The position numbers were made by a program, and so were the translations under genes. Shown piece after piece: positions 23,192 through 33,300 of a stretch of 45,470 nt of DNA. Origin of the DNA: an uncultured Bacteroidales bacterium (lineage in GTDB: Bacteria; Bacteroidota; Bacteroidia; Bacteroidales; Bacteroidaceae). Each line of letters begins with the position of its first letter. Positions within the stretch are counted from its first letter, which is position 1. The stretch spans positions 1 to 45,470 of the forward strand of contig CAMYYY010000021.1 of NCBI GenBank assembly GCA_947303715.1, given 5' to 3'. The notes below the pieces were generated by a model. The model was not told the DNA's origin and did not search any database. It saw only the letters and a program-made list of their open reading frames with translations.

Positions 23192-24319
23192 TTATTGGGT
23201 TTTATGGGTACGGTATTCTTCGGCAAGTCGGATGACCTCGTCAGCAATAATGGAGGCTGAATCGGGCAAGGCCAGGGTGAGGATGTTTTTTCGTAGGTCG
23301 GCTAGTCGCGAAGTGTCGCGGACAAGGCTGAGAGCTGTAGGGACAAGTTTCTCTTGTGCCTCCACATCCTTGACAAGAACAGCTGCACCCTTGTTTACTA
23401 GTGCGATAGCGTTCTTTGTCTGATGGTCTTCGGCCACGTTAGGCGACGGAACGAGGATGACGGCTTTTCCCAGAAGGCAGAACTCTGAGATGGAACCTGC
23501 TCCAGCACGGCTGACGACGAGGTCGGCAGCGGCATAGGCAACATCCATGTTGGCAATGAAATCGGTGATTACGAGATTAGCAGGCTTGTTTGCTCCAACG
23601 CGCTTCTTCATTTCCTCAAAATAATATTTGCCCGTTTGCCAGATGAACTGCACCTCGCTATTGCGGATGTCATCAAGGTGGGCCACAATGCTTTCGTTGA
23701 CACTACGTGCTCCCAAACTGCCGCCGACAATCAGCACCACGGGCTTTGAAGGGTCGAAACCATAAGATTTTACGGCATCATCGTGAGCAACGGATGCCGA
23801 CAGCAGGTTCCCGCGGACGGGATTGCCCGTGAGGCGGATTTTTTCAGCAGGGAAGAAGCGTTCCAACCCTTCATAAGCGACGCAGATTACAGCTGCATCT
23901 TTGGCCAGCAGCTTGTTGGTGACGCCAGCGTAGGAGTTCTGTTCTTGCAGGAGTGTAGGGATGCCTGCGGCTCCTGCCATTTTCAACGTGGGGCCACTAG
24001 CATAGCCTCCTACTCCGACTGCTACGTCTGGTTGAAAATTACGGATGATCCGCTTGGCCATCCGCTGGCTTTTGGCGAGACGAAAAAGCACGATGATGTT
24101 CTTCAGCAAGTGACGACGGTCGAAACCGCTGACGGGAAGCCCCTTGATGGGATAGCCAGCAGCAGGAACTCGCTGCATCTCCATACGGTTCTCTGCGCCA
24201 ACGAAGAGGATGTCCGTGTCAGGGCGCTTGGCCTTGACGGCATCGGCAATAGATAGGGCGGGGAAGATGTGTCCTCCTGTACCTCCTCCGCTGATAATAA
24301 CTTTTAGGTGATCCTCCAT
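23192..24319 (-). CDS. murG: UDP-GlcNAc:lipid I N-acetylglucosaminyltransferase
   Basis: MurG makes lipid II from lipid I on the inner face of the membrane. The 375-residue protein has the N-terminal GGGTGGHIFPALSIAD loop (about 11-26), the second glycine-rich GGSLGARSVNE and the C-terminal-domain block SRAGAGSISEFCLLGKAVILVPSPNVAEDHQTKNA that binds UDP-GlcNAc. The start is five bases past ftsW. Its last codons and stop overlap a short 9-bp-period CCC-type repeat. Confidence 0.97.
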   Translation of the reverse strand: MEDHLKVIISGGGTGGHIFPALSIADAVKAKRPDTDILFVGAENRMEMQRVPAAGYPIKGLPVSGFDRRHLLKNIIVLFRLAKSQRMAKRIIRNFQPDVAVGVGGYASGPTLKMAGAAGIPTLLQEQNSYAGVTNKLLAKDAAVICVAYEGLERFFPAEKIRLTGNPVRGNLLSASVAHDDAVKSYGFDPSKPVVLIVGGSLGARSVNESIVAHLDDIRNSEVQFIWQTGKYYFEEMKKRVGANKPANLVITDFIANMDVAYAAADLVVSRAGAGSISEFCLLGKAVILVPSPNVAEDHQTKNAIALVNKGAAVLVKDVEAQEKLVPTALSLVRDTSRLADLRKNILTLALPDSASIIADEVIRLAEEYRTHKTQ

Positions 24320-24324
24320 ACAAT

Positions 24325-25563
24325 TTAAGAATTAGCGTTAGGTATTAGGATTTGAGGGTTGTAGATATCTTCGTTCTGGGCATCGTCCGTGCCGACGAGG
24401 TAGCTGACGTTGAGGATGATGCCGATATACATACAGCTGATGATGACGCTTGTGCCGCCACGGCTGATGAGCGGTAGCGGCTGGCCTGTGACGGGGAACA
24501 TGTTCACCGAGATGAGCATGTGGGTGAAAGCCTGTGTAACCAGCATGAGGGCGCACCCCATGACAAGTAGCGCCGAGAAACGGCTGGGGCATTTTCGGGC
24601 TATCTTACCCACTCGCACTAGTAGTGCCACGTAAAGTAATAGCACAAAGATGGCTCCGACTAGTCCAAGTTCTTCCAGAATGATGGCAAAGATGAAGTCG
24701 CAATCAGCGTGGGAGAGAAAATCGCGTTGTACGGAATTGCCTGGACCTGTGCCTACGATGCCGCTGGAAGCGACAGCGATGAGGGCGTGGGAGATTTGAC
24801 GGTTTTCGTCAGAAATACGATAGTCCGACGGATTGTCGGGCAATACAACCACAAAGCCCTTGATACGTTTCTGCCAGGTTTCGGCACGGTGGAGAGGGGT
24901 TTTCTTGGCCACCCATCTCATGGTCTTTTGAGGCGTCAGGACAAAGAAGGCAAGGACAATGCCTACTAAGAGGGCTCCTGCACCATAGATAGGCAGGGTT
25001 ATCCGTTTCGGCACACCACCGATAAGCGTCATGATGACGACAACTACAAAGAGCAATCCTGCCGTGGAGAGGTTTTCAAGAGCTATGAATGCACAAAAAA
25101 CGATGGTGATGCCCATAATCCATCCATACGTTTTCCACGACGAGCGTAAATCATCGGTATCCATGCGGGAAAGCAGCAAAGCCACCGTCATAATAACGGC
25201 AAGCTTGGCGATTTCAGAGGGTTGCAGGGTGAATCCAAAGATGCGAATCCAGCGTGCGCCGCCATTGATGGCTTTTCCTGCGACGACTAAATATATTAGG
25301 AGTATAAGCGATATGCCCAGCAACACAGGCCCCAGCACTTTCCAATATTTGTAAGGTAGCAAATGGACGATGATAACCATTGCGACGCCGATGAGCATAT
25401 GGATACAATGCGAACTGATAGGTCCCCAGAAGTTGCCGCTGTCGTAGGACATCTGGCTGGTGGCGCTGAAGACTTCTACAATAGAAATCATGCAAAGGAA
25501 CATGAATATAAACCATATTCCCTTGTCGCCTCGGAAGATTCGGTTTATAAAATCGTTTTTCAT
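24325..25563 (-). CDS. ftsW: Peptidoglycan glycosyltransferase FtsW
   Basis: FtsW polymerises lipid II at the septum with its partner FtsI. The start at 25563 (MKNDFINRIFRGDKG) is chosen because its ATG overlaps the murD stop as ATGA; a longer start at 25578 is possible. This gives 412 residues with about ten membrane segments. SEDS-family landmarks are present: FTLQPSEIAKLAVI, the loop HADCDFIFAIILEELGLVGA and the C-terminal GQPLPLISRGGTSVI. The C-terminal peptide NPQILIPNANS lies in slightly heptamer-like DNA. Confidence 0.95.
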   Translation of the reverse strand: MKNDFINRIFRGDKGIWFIFMFLCMISIVEVFSATSQMSYDSGNFWGPISSHCIHMLIGVAMVIIVHLLPYKYWKVLGPVLLGISLILLIYLVVAGKAINGGARWIRIFGFTLQPSEIAKLAVIMTVALLLSRMDTDDLRSSWKTYGWIMGITIVFCAFIALENLSTAGLLFVVVVIMTLIGGVPKRITLPIYGAGALLVGIVLAFFVLTPQKTMRWVAKKTPLHRAETWQKRIKGFVVVLPDNPSDYRISDENRQISHALIAVASSGIVGTGPGNSVQRDFLSHADCDFIFAIILEELGLVGAIFVLLLYVALLVRVGKIARKCPSRFSALLVMGCALMLVTQAFTHMLISVNMFPVTGQPLPLISRGGTSVIISCMYIGIILNVSYLVGTDDAQNEDIYNPQILIPNANS

Positions 25564-26888
25564 AGAGCCATCACGCATTGTTTGAACTGTTCACCACGGT
25601 CCTCGTAGCTCTTGAAAAGGTCGAAACTGGCGCAGCAGGGGCTGAGGAGTACGGCCTGGCCAGGTTGAGCCATAGCGTAAGCGGCATCAATGGCGTCCTT
25701 CATGCTCTGGACGTCGCGGACAGGAAGGCCGAAGCCGTCGAAGAAGTCGTGGAGCTTTTCGTTGTGAAGCCCCATATAAACAAGTCCTACACATTTCTCG
25801 CGCACCAGGTCGGCAATCTCGCTGTAGTCGTTCCCCTTATCTTTTCCGCCAAGGATGAGAATAGTCTTGGCCTTCATGCTCTGAAGGGCGTACCAGCAAC
25901 TGTTGACATTGGTGGCCTTGGAGTCGTTGATGTAATCGACGCCGCGAACGCGGGTGACGTATTCGAGGCGATGTTCCACGCCCTTGAAGTCGGAGAGGGC
26001 TTCGCGGATGACGTCGTTCTTGATGCCCGAAATGTTAGCCGTGATACCTGCCGCCATAGAGTTGTAGAGATTGTGCTTGCCTGTCAGGGCAAGAGCTTCC
26101 TGCTCCATGTTGAAGGCGAAGGGCTCCGTGAAGTAGATTTTTCCCTCCTTGGTGAAGGCTGAAAGGCCTGCGGCCTCCAGTTCGGCAAATGGGTAGAGGC
26201 GGCCGTGAATACCGTACTTGCCCAATTCGCGTCGGATGATGGGGTCGTCGTTCCAGAATACGAAGGCGTCGTCGTCCGTCTGGTTCTGCAGGATGCGGAA
26301 CTTGGCTTCGACGTATTCCTGCATATTGTGGTGGTAGCGGTCAAGGTGATCGGGTGTGATGTTCATCAGCACGGCGATGTTGGCGCGGAAGTCGTACATG
26401 TTGTCGAGTTGGAACGAGCTGAGTTCGATGACGTAGTAGTCGTAGTTCTTAGTGGCTACCTGCAGGGCGAGGCTGCGCCCGATGTTGCCTGCAAGGCCCA
26501 CGTTGTATCCGGCACGCTTGAAAATGTGGTAGATGAGCGACGTGGTGGTGGTCTTGCCGTTTGAGCCTGTGATGCAAATCATCTTGGCGTTTGTATAGCG
26601 CCCTGCGAGCTCAATCTCTGAGATGACGGGCGTGCCCTGTTCCTTCAGCTTCAGGGGCAGGGGGGCATCGCAGGGGATGCCTGGACTCTTGACGACCTCG
26701 TCGGCATTAAGGATAAGCGATTCCGTGTGCTGTCCCTCTTCCCAGGGGATGTGATAGTCGGCAAGCATCTGCTTGTAGTAGTCCTTGATGGACGCCATGT
26801 CGCTCACGAACACATCGAAACCCTTTGTCTTTGCGAGGATGGCGGCTCCAACGCCGCTCTCGCCTGCTCCCAATACAACAATTCTCAT
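25560..26888 (-). CDS. murD: UDP-MurNAc-L-alanine--D-glutamate ligase
   Basis: MurD adds D-glutamate to UDP-MurNAc-L-Ala. The 442-residue protein shows the N-terminal LGAGESGVGAAIL Rossmann loop, the P-loop ITGSNGKTTTTSLIYHI (about 105-121), the MNITPDHLDRYHH motif and the C-terminal NDSKATN block with LILGGKDKGND. It follows mraY after a 70-bp gap with no clear signal, and its stop overlaps the ftsW start (ATGA), indicating coupled translation. Confidence 0.97.
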   Translation of the reverse strand: MRIVVLGAGESGVGAAILAKTKGFDVFVSDMASIKDYYKQMLADYHIPWEEGQHTESLILNADEVVKSPGIPCDAPLPLKLKEQGTPVISEIELAGRYTNAKMICITGSNGKTTTTSLIYHIFKRAGYNVGLAGNIGRSLALQVATKNYDYYVIELSSFQLDNMYDFRANIAVLMNITPDHLDRYHHNMQEYVEAKFRILQNQTDDDAFVFWNDDPIIRRELGKYGIHGRLYPFAELEAAGLSAFTKEGKIYFTEPFAFNMEQEALALTGKHNLYNSMAAGITANISGIKNDVIREALSDFKGVEHRLEYVTRVRGVDYINDSKATNVNSCWYALQSMKAKTILILGGKDKGNDYSEIADLVREKCVGLVYMGLHNEKLHDFFDGFGLPVRDVQSMKDAIDAAYAMAQPGQAVLLSPCCASFDLFKSYEDRGEQFKQCVMAL

Positions 26889-26958
26889 GTTTTGTATCTT
26901 ATTTCGTTAGTCTCAGAAGTGAATATCGAAGTTTTGAAAAAACCCTTTTTGCTGTTTT

Positions 26959-28239
26959 TTATCGTATCTTCAAAGTTAATAGCGTAAAGGCGGCAAGGCC
27001 GATGCTGATAATCCAGAAGCGGAATGTGATTTTCGTCTCAAATTGCAGGCGCGAATCGTTGCCTTTGAAGCGGACCGTACTTGTGGGGTCGGTCTTGAGC
27101 ACCTGCGCCATCGAGGTACGATAATGGTCGTGGATGGGTGTGCGCTTCCAGAGACGGCTGTGACGCCCTTTGCGTTTGCCCAACTTATAGTAGAAGCGTT
27201 GGAAGATGACAGAGAGGCTCTCGATGAGGAAGATGCCGCACAATATGGGCAGGAGCAACTCCTTGTGGATGCAGAGCGCCAGCACGGCGATGATGCCGCC
27301 TATGGTAAGGCTGCCTGTGTCGCCCATAAAGATTTCAGCTGGATAGCTGTTGTACCAGAGGAAGCCTATCAAGGCGCCTACGAAGGCCATCGTAAAGACT
27401 ACTAACTCCTGGCTGCTAGGAATATACATAAGGTCGAAGTATTCCGTCAGCACAATATTACTGGAAACGTAAGCCAGCACGCCAAGCGTGGCTGCAATAA
27501 TGGCAGAATTGCCTGCCGCCATACCATCCATTCCGTCGTTGAGATTCGAGCCGTTGCTGACGGCAGTAACGACAAGGACGGTAAGGATGACGAAGAAAAT
27601 CCATCCGGCCTTGTATTTCAGCGGGTCGCCCAGCCAACTGAAGAGGTCGGCATAATTAAGGTTGTGGTTTTTGAAGAAGGGGATGGTGGTACGCGTGGAT
27701 TTCACGTCAGGGCTCTTGATAACCACCTCTTTGTTGTTTTCAATACGTGTCTCGACCTTTTCGTTGATTACCACCTGAGGGCTATAGCGCAGGGTGAGGC
27801 CAACAATCAGTCCGAGCGTCACTTGTCCGATAATCTTCACCCAGCCGTTCAGCCCGTCCTTGTTTTTCTTGAAGGTCTTGATGTAGTCGTCGGCAAAGCC
27901 CAACGCACCCAGGATGATGGTAGTCACAAGCATCAGCCCCAGATAGATGTTCTCCAACCTGCCGATAAGGAGGCAGGGGATGAGGATGGAGGCGATGATG
28001 ATTACGCCACCCATAGTGGGGACGCCCACCTTGCCCACTCCGAACGGGTCGAGGCGCTCGTCACGCTGAGTTTCAGAGATGTGGCGACGCTTCAGCAGGC
28101 GGATGAACAGCTTGCCGAACCAGATGGAGACGGCGATGGAAACCACCAAAGCAAAGGTGGCCCTAAAGGTGATGTAACTGAACAGGCCTGCGCCTGGGAA
28201 GTGTATTTTCTGAAGGTAATCGAACAGGTAGTTAAGCAT
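26959..28239 (-). CDS. mraY: Phospho-MurNAc-pentapeptide transferase
   Basis: MraY transfers phospho-MurNAc-pentapeptide to undecaprenyl phosphate to form lipid I. The 426-residue membrane protein has the conserved PTMGGVIII, GFADDYIKTFKKNKDGL and NLNDGMDGMAAG loops with their metal-binding aspartates, and the C-terminal TPIHDHY histidine motif. It is longer than the typical 360 residues because of a hydrophilic insertion (about 160-195: ETRIENNKEVVIKSP), which is common in Bacteroidota. The 116-bp gap upstream is filled by a 21-bp-period repeat array. Confidence 0.97.
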   Translation of the reverse strand: MLNYLFDYLQKIHFPGAGLFSYITFRATFALVVSIAVSIWFGKLFIRLLKRRHISETQRDERLDPFGVGKVGVPTMGGVIIIASILIPCLLIGRLENIYLGLMLVTTIILGALGFADDYIKTFKKNKDGLNGWVKIIGQVTLGLIVGLTLRYSPQVVINEKVETRIENNKEVVIKSPDVKSTRTTIPFFKNHNLNYADLFSWLGDPLKYKAGWIFFVILTVLVVTAVSNGSNLNDGMDGMAAGNSAIIAATLGVLAYVSSNIVLTEYFDLMYIPSSQELVVFTMAFVGALIGFLWYNSYPAEIFMGDTGSLTIGGIIAVLALCIHKELLLPILCGIFLIESLSVIFQRFYYKLGKRKGRHSRLWKRTPIHDHYRTSMAQVLKTDPTSTVRFKGNDSRLQFETKITFRFWIISIGLAAFTLLTLKIR

Positions 28240-28255
28240 ATTGTCTTTCTTTGAT

Positions 28256-28360
28256 TTCGCAGAGTCTTATTCTATTTTCACAGAAGCTTATTCTAATTTC
28301 TCAGAAGCCTATTCTAATTTCGTAGCGTTTGATTCTATTTCCGTAGCGTTTGATGTTATT
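28256..28360. repeat. Five tandem 21-bp units in the murE-mraY gap
   Basis: Five units of exactly 21 bp begin at 28256, 28277, 28298, 28319 and 28340. They start TTC (TCC in the last) and end in TTATTCTAAT-type sequence (TTCTATT or GTTATT in some copies). The middles vary (CAGAGTC, CAGAAGC, TAGCGTT). The last unit covers the murE stop codon. There are no unique spacers, so it is not a CRISPR. It lies inside the division operon. Confidence 0.8.
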
Positions 28361-29819
28361 GGGGTGACGGAATTCCGAAAATCTCACGTAGCACTTCACG
28401 GTCGTCGAAGTGGTGCTTGACGCCACGTATTTCCTGATAGTCCTCGTGCCCTTTGCCTGCAACGAGGATGATGTCGCCCTTCTGGGCCATCATGCAGGCT
28501 GTGCGGATGGCCTCGCGTCGGTCTGTGATGGCGAGGACGTTCTTGCGTTGCTCCTCGTCAAGCCCAGCCAGCATGTCGTTGATGATATCCTGCGGCTCCT
28601 CGAAGCGGGGGTTGTCGCTGGTGATGATGACGCGCGTGCTGCCCTTCACGGCCTCCTGCGCCATGAGGGGGCGCTTCCCCTTGTCGCGATTGCCTCCTGC
28701 GCCGACTACCGTGATTATTTGGCCCTTGCCTGCAACAATCTCGTTGATAGCACGAAGCACGTTGCTGATGGCATCGGGGGTGTGGGCATAATCGACAACG
28801 GCTGTCACGCCCTGCGGGGAGCGGATGGCTTCGAGGCGTCCGGCTACAGGATGCAGGGTGCTCAGTACCGTCAGCACTTCCATAGGCTCCTTGCCCAGCA
28901 GGCAGGCGGCACCATAGACGGCAAGCAGATTGCTGGCATTAAACTTGCCGATGAACTGGACAAATACCTCTGTGCGATTGATTTCGAGGAGCATACCTTC
29001 GAAATGGTGCTCCAGGATGCGCCCTTTGAAGTCAGCCATCGTGCGTAGCGAATAGGTGTGGACGGAGGCTTGAGTGTTCTGCGCCATTACCATTCCGTTC
29101 TTGTCATCAAGATTGGTGATGACGAAAGCCTCTTTGGGAAGTTGGTCGAAAAACGCTTTCTTGGCACGAAGGTAGGCATCGACGGTCTTGTGGTAATCGA
29201 GATGGTCACGCGTAAGATTGGTAAAGATGCCTCCTGCAAAGTTCAGTCCGCCAATGCGATGCTGGGCGATGGCGTGGCTGGAACACTCCATGAAGGCAAA
29301 CTCGCAACCCTCGTCAGCCATGCGACCCAAAAGCTGATTGAGCGTCACGGCATCGGGCGTAGTATGGTCTGTGGGGATGGCCTCGTCGTTAATGTAGTTG
29401 CAGACGGTACTGAGCAGGCCCACCTTATGTCCGAAGGCGCGGAACATCTTGTAGAGCAACGTGGCGATGGTGGTCTTGCCGTTGGTGCCCGTTACGCCTA
29501 CCAGTTTCAGCCGTCGGGTGGGGTAGCCGTAGAAGGCTGTGGCGATAGGGCCGATGGCCTCTTCGCTGTTGGCTACCTGAGCGTAGGTGACGCCTTCTTT
29601 CAGCGTGTCGGGCAAGGTCTCGCAGAGGATGGCTGTAGCGCCTGCGGCGATGGCTTTTTCAATATAGGTATGACCGTCAACCTGCGTGCCGCGAATGGCG
29701 GCAAACAGGGCTCCAGCCGTAACGCGGCGCGAGTCGATGACTACGTCCGTCACTTCCTTATCCGTTTGTCCGACAATACGGACAGGGGTTAGTGCTTGCA
29801 AAAGGTCGTTTAGTTTCAT
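28356..29819 (-). CDS. murE: UDP-MurNAc-tripeptide synthetase, meso-diaminopimelate type
   Basis: MurE adds the third amino acid of the peptidoglycan stem. The 487-residue protein has the P-loop [18 protein letters not shown] (about 108-125), the [11 protein letters not shown] substrate block and the C-terminal DNPRFEEP motif. DNPR is the signature of enzymes that use meso-diaminopimelate rather than lysine, in line with Gram-negative peptidoglycan. It starts 13 bp after ftsI and ends within the 21-bp repeat array. Confidence 0.96.
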   Translation of the reverse strand: MKLNDLLQALTPVRIVGQTDKEVTDVVIDSRRVTAGALFAAIRGTQVDGHTYIEKAIAAGATAILCETLPDTLKEGVTYAQVANSEEAIGPIATAFYGYPTRRLKLVGVTGTNGKTTIATLLYKMFRAFGHKVGLLSTVCNYINDEAIPTDHTTPDAVTLNQLLGRMADEGCEFAFMECSSHAIAQHRIGGLNFAGGIFTNLTRDHLDYHKTVDAYLRAKKAFFDQLPKEAFVITNLDDKNGMVMAQNTQASVHTYSLRTMADFKGRILEHHFEGMLLEINRTEVFVQFIGKFNASNLLAVYGAACLLGKEPMEVLTVLSTLHPVAGRLEAIRSPQGVTAVVDYAHTPDAISNVLRAINEIVAGKGQIITVVGAGGNRDKGKRPLMAQEAVKGSTRVIITSDNPRFEEPQDIINDMLAGLDEEQRKNVLAITDRREAIRTACMMAQKGDIILVAGKGHEDYQEIRGVKHHFDDREVLREIFGIPSPQ

Positions 29820-29832
29820 AGGTTGCCTTTCC

Positions 29833-31977
29833 TTATTTTAAATAGAGTTCTATCATCATGCCTTTCCGCTTGGCTGTGCCAGCTGTGACGCTTTGGCGAT
29901 GTACTTTACCGATGCCGTTCAGGTGGGCTTTGATGCCGCACGACTCTAGGGCGAAGAGGGCGTCACGAGCGCCCATGCCCACCACGTTGGGGACTTGGTC
30001 GGTCTCAATCTTGTAGTCTGCGCTGGAAAGGAATTGCTTTCCGCGAAGGGAGTCGGCCTTAATGTGCAGTTCGTCAAGCACCTCTTCAATTGCGAGGGAA
30101 TTACCTGTTTTCACATCGGGCACGAAAATGGCGGTTGAATCCTTGATGTCAGCCATCTCGGTAGTCTTCCGATAGGCCATCACGCGTTCGGCTATCTCGT
30201 GGAGGACGGGAGCCGACATGGTACCTCCGCCGTTGGCTGTACCGACGTGTCCTGCCTTGCGATAGACAAAGACGCCACAGGTATATTCGGGCTTGTCAGC
30301 TGGGAAGAAACCGCAGAAATTCAGCCAGCGGCCTGCGTACTGACCATGTTCGTTGATTTTGGCCGTACCCGTTTTGCCGGCGATGAGGAAGCGGTCGGAG
30401 TGGGCTCGGACGCCCGTTCCTCCTTCGCTGTTGACCACGCCGATAAGGCATTGGGTGATGTCGGCAATAGCCTCGGGACTGGCGATCTGTTCAACGGCGA
30501 CTTCGCTATCGAAACGCTCCACAGCATGTCCGTCGCGCTGTATTTCTTTGATGAGGCGTGGGCGCATCATCTTGCCGCCATTAGCAATAGCGTTGTAGAA
30601 GGTGACCATGTTCATTGGTGTGACGCTAATGCCGTAGCCGACAGCCATCCATAGCGCCTCGCCCTTCCAGTTCTTCAGCTGCTCTTTGGTCTTGAGCTTC
30701 GATTTGGCTGCCCCTGGGATAACGTGATGGTCGGCATCGATGCCCATGCTGTTGAGTTTCTTCAGGAAAGCTTCAGCCTTGCCCTTCTTCACGTAGTGCT
30801 CATCGATGACAATCATGGTACCGACGTTGGAACTGTACTTGAGGATTCTGGGAATAGTCTTCCAGCCGTACTTCTTTCCTGCATCGTCGGAAATGGGGAA
30901 TCCGTAGAAGTAACGGGAGAAGGGCGCCGTATTCACAGAGTCTTGGAGGGTGACTTCGTGGTCGTCAAGAGCAGCGAGGATAGAAGCGGTTTTGAAGATG
31001 GAGCCCGTCTCGATGCCCTGATTGAGAGCGATGTTGTTGCCAATTACAAACTGTCCGTCCTGACGAGTGAGGTTGACGATAGCCTTGATGTCGCCCGTGC
31101 TGGTTTCCATAACGATGGCAGTTCCGTAGTCGGCATTCTGCTCCTCCATCTGGTCGCGCAGGGCTTTATTGGCGATATCCTGAATGCGGACGTTAAGGGT
31201 TGTGAGGATGTCGCAGCCATTTTGTGGAGCCACATCGACGTATTCAGCGTAGGTGTTCATGACTTTGCGCCGATGGCTAAAGCCTGGTATTCCGCGCAAT
31301 ACGCTATCGTAGGCCAGTTCGATGCCGTTGCGGGCATGACCGTCTGTCTCGTCCCACATGCCCAAGGTACGGGTGGCAAGGCCGTAGGCATTCTTGCGAA
31401 TCATCACTTCGTCGAAGGTGAAGCCGCGAGGTGCATCGGTATGCATGAACTCCTTGTTGCACGAATCGAGGAAGGTCTTGACCTCCTTGTAGCGGTTGTA
31501 GGTGAGGCGTTTGGTACCGTGGGTATAGAGATTGGTGTAAAGTCCTGTCCGCTTGCCGCTTTCGATGCTCTGATGTCCTTTGCGGAGGGCTGATTCGATG
31601 AGCGTACGGAATTCTGCAGCAGGCTGTTCTGGGATGATTCGATGCAATCCTTCCGTATAGACAGCGAGGTTGGCACGGATGATGGAATCGCGTTGTCTTT
31701 GTTCGTCACGGTCGCGGGTGAATTCGCGGTATTTGAAGACAAACTGGTATTCGGGCGTGCTGCTGATGAGGACGCGTCCTTCGTCGCTGAGGATGCTGCC
31801 TCGTTGGGGGTGTACGATGACGCTATCGGCCTCGAAGCGGCTGGCTACGACCTGCCATCCGTGACGCTGGAAGGTCATAATGCCGAGTGCGCGGAGTATG
31901 ATGAGTACAGCCAGCAGTACGACGACGACGATAATCGACGTGTAGCGACGGGTCATTGTGTCTGTTTCGGGTCTCAT
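29833..31977 (-). CDS. ftsI: Septal transpeptidase (FtsI/PBP3-like) with PASTA domain
   Basis: A 714-residue class B penicillin-binding protein that cross-links septal peptidoglycan. The order is: transmembrane helix (about 13-32), dimerisation/pedestal region with [16 protein letters not shown] (55-70), and the transpeptidase domain with SIFK (catalytic Ser326, Lys329), the SSN motif near 385 and KTGT near 540. A C-terminal PASTA domain follows (about 660-714, [20 protein letters not shown]). PASTA on FtsI is usual in Bacteroidota. The start may be Met1 or Met8. An AATTCCT heptamer array fills the gap before it. Confidence 0.96.
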   Translation of the reverse strand: MRPETDTMTRRYTSIIVVVVLLAVLIILRALGIMTFQRHGWQVVASRFEADSVIVHPQRGSILSDEGRVLISSTPEYQFVFKYREFTRDRDEQRQRDSIIRANLAVYTEGLHRIIPEQPAAEFRTLIESALRKGHQSIESGKRTGLYTNLYTHGTKRLTYNRYKEVKTFLDSCNKEFMHTDAPRGFTFDEVMIRKNAYGLATRTLGMWDETDGHARNGIELAYDSVLRGIPGFSHRRKVMNTYAEYVDVAPQNGCDILTTLNVRIQDIANKALRDQMEEQNADYGTAIVMETSTGDIKAIVNLTRQDGQFVIGNNIALNQGIETGSIFKTASILAALDDHEVTLQDSVNTAPFSRYFYGFPISDDAGKKYGWKTIPRILKYSSNVGTMIVIDEHYVKKGKAEAFLKKLNSMGIDADHHVIPGAAKSKLKTKEQLKNWKGEALWMAVGYGISVTPMNMVTFYNAIANGGKMMRPRLIKEIQRDGHAVERFDSEVAVEQIASPEAIADITQCLIGVVNSEGGTGVRAHSDRFLIAGKTGTAKINEHGQYAGRWLNFCGFFPADKPEYTCGVFVYRKAGHVGTANGGGTMSAPVLHEIAERVMAYRKTTEMADIKDSTAIFVPDVKTGNSLAIEEVLDELHIKADSLRGKQFLSSADYKIETDQVPNVVGMGARDALFALESCGIKAHLNGIGKVHRQSVTAGTAKRKGMMIELYLK

Positions 31978-31983
31978 CTTTTC

Positions 31984-32018
31984 AATTCCTAATTTCTAAT
32001 TCCTAATTTCTAATTCTT
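31984..32018. repeat. Short AATTCCT heptamer array before ftsI
   Basis: Five heptamers alternate AATTCCT and AATTTCT, ending AATTCTT, in the 44-bp gap between the ftsL stop and the ftsI start. There is no inverted partner. The unit is the same as in the in-frame element at 7445-7545, and a decayed copy lies at about 40165-40198. Confidence 0.65.
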
Positions 32019-32021
32019 CAG

Positions 32022-32348
32022 TTATTCAATGATGACGGGTGCCGCTGTTGCGGGCTTCAGGGGATTGTCCTCGCCAAGACGCCGCTCGATGTTCGATTGG
32101 AGGCTTTTCTGCATCAGTTCATTACGCAGGGCAACGGATTCGTTGCGCAGGTCGATGATTTCCTTGCGAAGTCGTTGTATCTTGACGGTTTCCGTCTGGC
32201 AGGCATAGCGATTGCCTTCGTAGAGCACTATCAGGCAGACTACCAGCACCATCAGGCCCATCTGCCGCTTGATGAAGGGGTGCATCAGCACATCGCCCGT
32301 CAAAAGTTTCAATATGGAAAATTTTCTTTTCTTCTTCATGACCTTCAA
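32022..32348 (-). CDS. ftsL: Division protein FtsL-like
   Basis: A 108-residue small bitopic protein: a basic cytoplasmic start (MKVMKKKRKFSILK), one transmembrane helix (about 30-42, GLMVLVVCLIVLY), then a heptad-patterned coiled coil (about 52-92, TETVKIQRLRKEIIDLRNES). Size, topology and its place between rsmH and ftsI fit FtsL, which with FtsB/FtsQ controls FtsWI. The sequence is not conserved enough to identify alone, so context carries the call. Confidence 0.85.
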   Translation of the reverse strand: MKVMKKKRKFSILKLLTGDVLMHPFIKRQMGLMVLVVCLIVLYEGNRYACQTETVKIQRLRKEIIDLRNESVALRNELMQKSLQSNIERRLGEDNPLKPATAAPVIIE

Positions 32349-32358
32349 TCTTCAGTTT

Positions 32359-33276
32359 TCAATCCTTACTCTCCGTTTTCTCGGCAATACGCAGTTTCGC
32401 ACTTCGTGAACGTGGATTGCTTTGTTGTTCCTCAGCGCTTGGGATGATGACTTTCCCAATGAGACGGAACGGGCAGAGCTGATTTCCAAAGAAATCTTGC
32501 TTGTGTTGCCCTTCAATATTACCTGTTTTCATCAAGTTTTTTACCAGACGGTCTTCCAGCGAATGGTAGGTGAGGACGACGAGCCTGCCGCCTGGACGGA
32601 GCAAGTCGGAAGCCGCAAGCAGCATCTCACGGAGAGCATCCATCTCATGGTTGACCTCAATGCGCAGGGCCTGAAAGAGCTTGGTAATCTCTTTCTTTTC
32701 CTTGTCGCGAACGAAAAGTGGGCGAGTGGCTTCGAGCAGGTCGTTGGTGGTGCGGAAGGGGCGCGATGCCCTTGCCTTTGCGATGGCCTGAGCCAGACGT
32801 CGGCTGTCGCGAAGTTCGCCATACAAATAGAAGATGTTGGCCAACTGTTCCTCGTCGTAGTTGTTCAAGACTTCGGCTGCCGTCTGTCCCTCACGCGCAT
32901 TCATGCGCATGTCAAGTGGCGCATCGAAGCGGAACGAGAAGCCGCGCTCCTCCGTATCGAAATGATGCGACGAGACCCCCAGATCGGCTAATACTCCATC
33001 CAACTCTTCCACGCCGTAATAACGCATGAAGTTCCAGAGATAGCGGAAATTGCTCCTGACGAATGTGAATCGGGCGTCTTCTCGCGGAATGTTTTGCTCT
33101 GCATCGGCATCCTGATCGAATCCGAAGAGACGCCCTTGCTCATCCAGTCGTTTCAGTATCTCACGCGAATGTCCTCCGCCTCCGAACGTAACGTCGGCAT
33201 ACGTGCCGCCCTGAACGATGTTCAGGCCGTCGATGCTCTCTTTCAGAAGAACGGGAATATGATAGACGGAGCTCAT
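32359..33276 (-). CDS. rsmH: 16S rRNA m4C1402 methyltransferase
   Basis: RsmH (MraW) methylates N4 of C1402 in 16S rRNA using SAM. The 305-residue protein begins with the family's YHIPVLLKESIDGL and has the SAM loop VTFGGGGHSREIL (about 29-41), then DGVLADLGVSSHHFD and the SYHSLEDRLVKN-like TYHSLEDRLVKNLMK segment. It is the second gene of the dcw cluster, 24 bp after mraZ and 10 bp before ftsL. Confidence 0.97.
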   Translation of the reverse strand: MSSVYHIPVLLKESIDGLNIVQGGTYADVTFGGGGHSREILKRLDEQGRLFGFDQDADAEQNIPREDARFTFVRSNFRYLWNFMRYYGVEELDGVLADLGVSSHHFDTEERGFSFRFDAPLDMRMNAREGQTAAEVLNNYDEEQLANIFYLYGELRDSRRLAQAIAKARASRPFRTTNDLLEATRPLFVRDKEKKEITKLFQALRIEVNHEMDALREMLLAASDLLRPGGRLVVLTYHSLEDRLVKNLMKTGNIEGQHKQDFFGNQLCPFRLIGKVIIPSAEEQQSNPRSRSAKLRIAEKTESKD

Positions 33277-33300
33277 TCTTTCTTAACTCTTAAATCTTCA

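Noticed and set aside
23168..23215. 9-bp-period CCC-type repeat at the murG end, with a similar string at 43569-43588
   Set aside because: TGTGGGATTA(A/T)TGGGTTTT matches 18 of 19 bases at both places, but it is short and partly coding; too weak to call as a repeat family.
24325..24360. Heptamer-like DNA at the 3' end of ftsW
   Set aside because: Only loosely periodic and within the coding end; could be chance.
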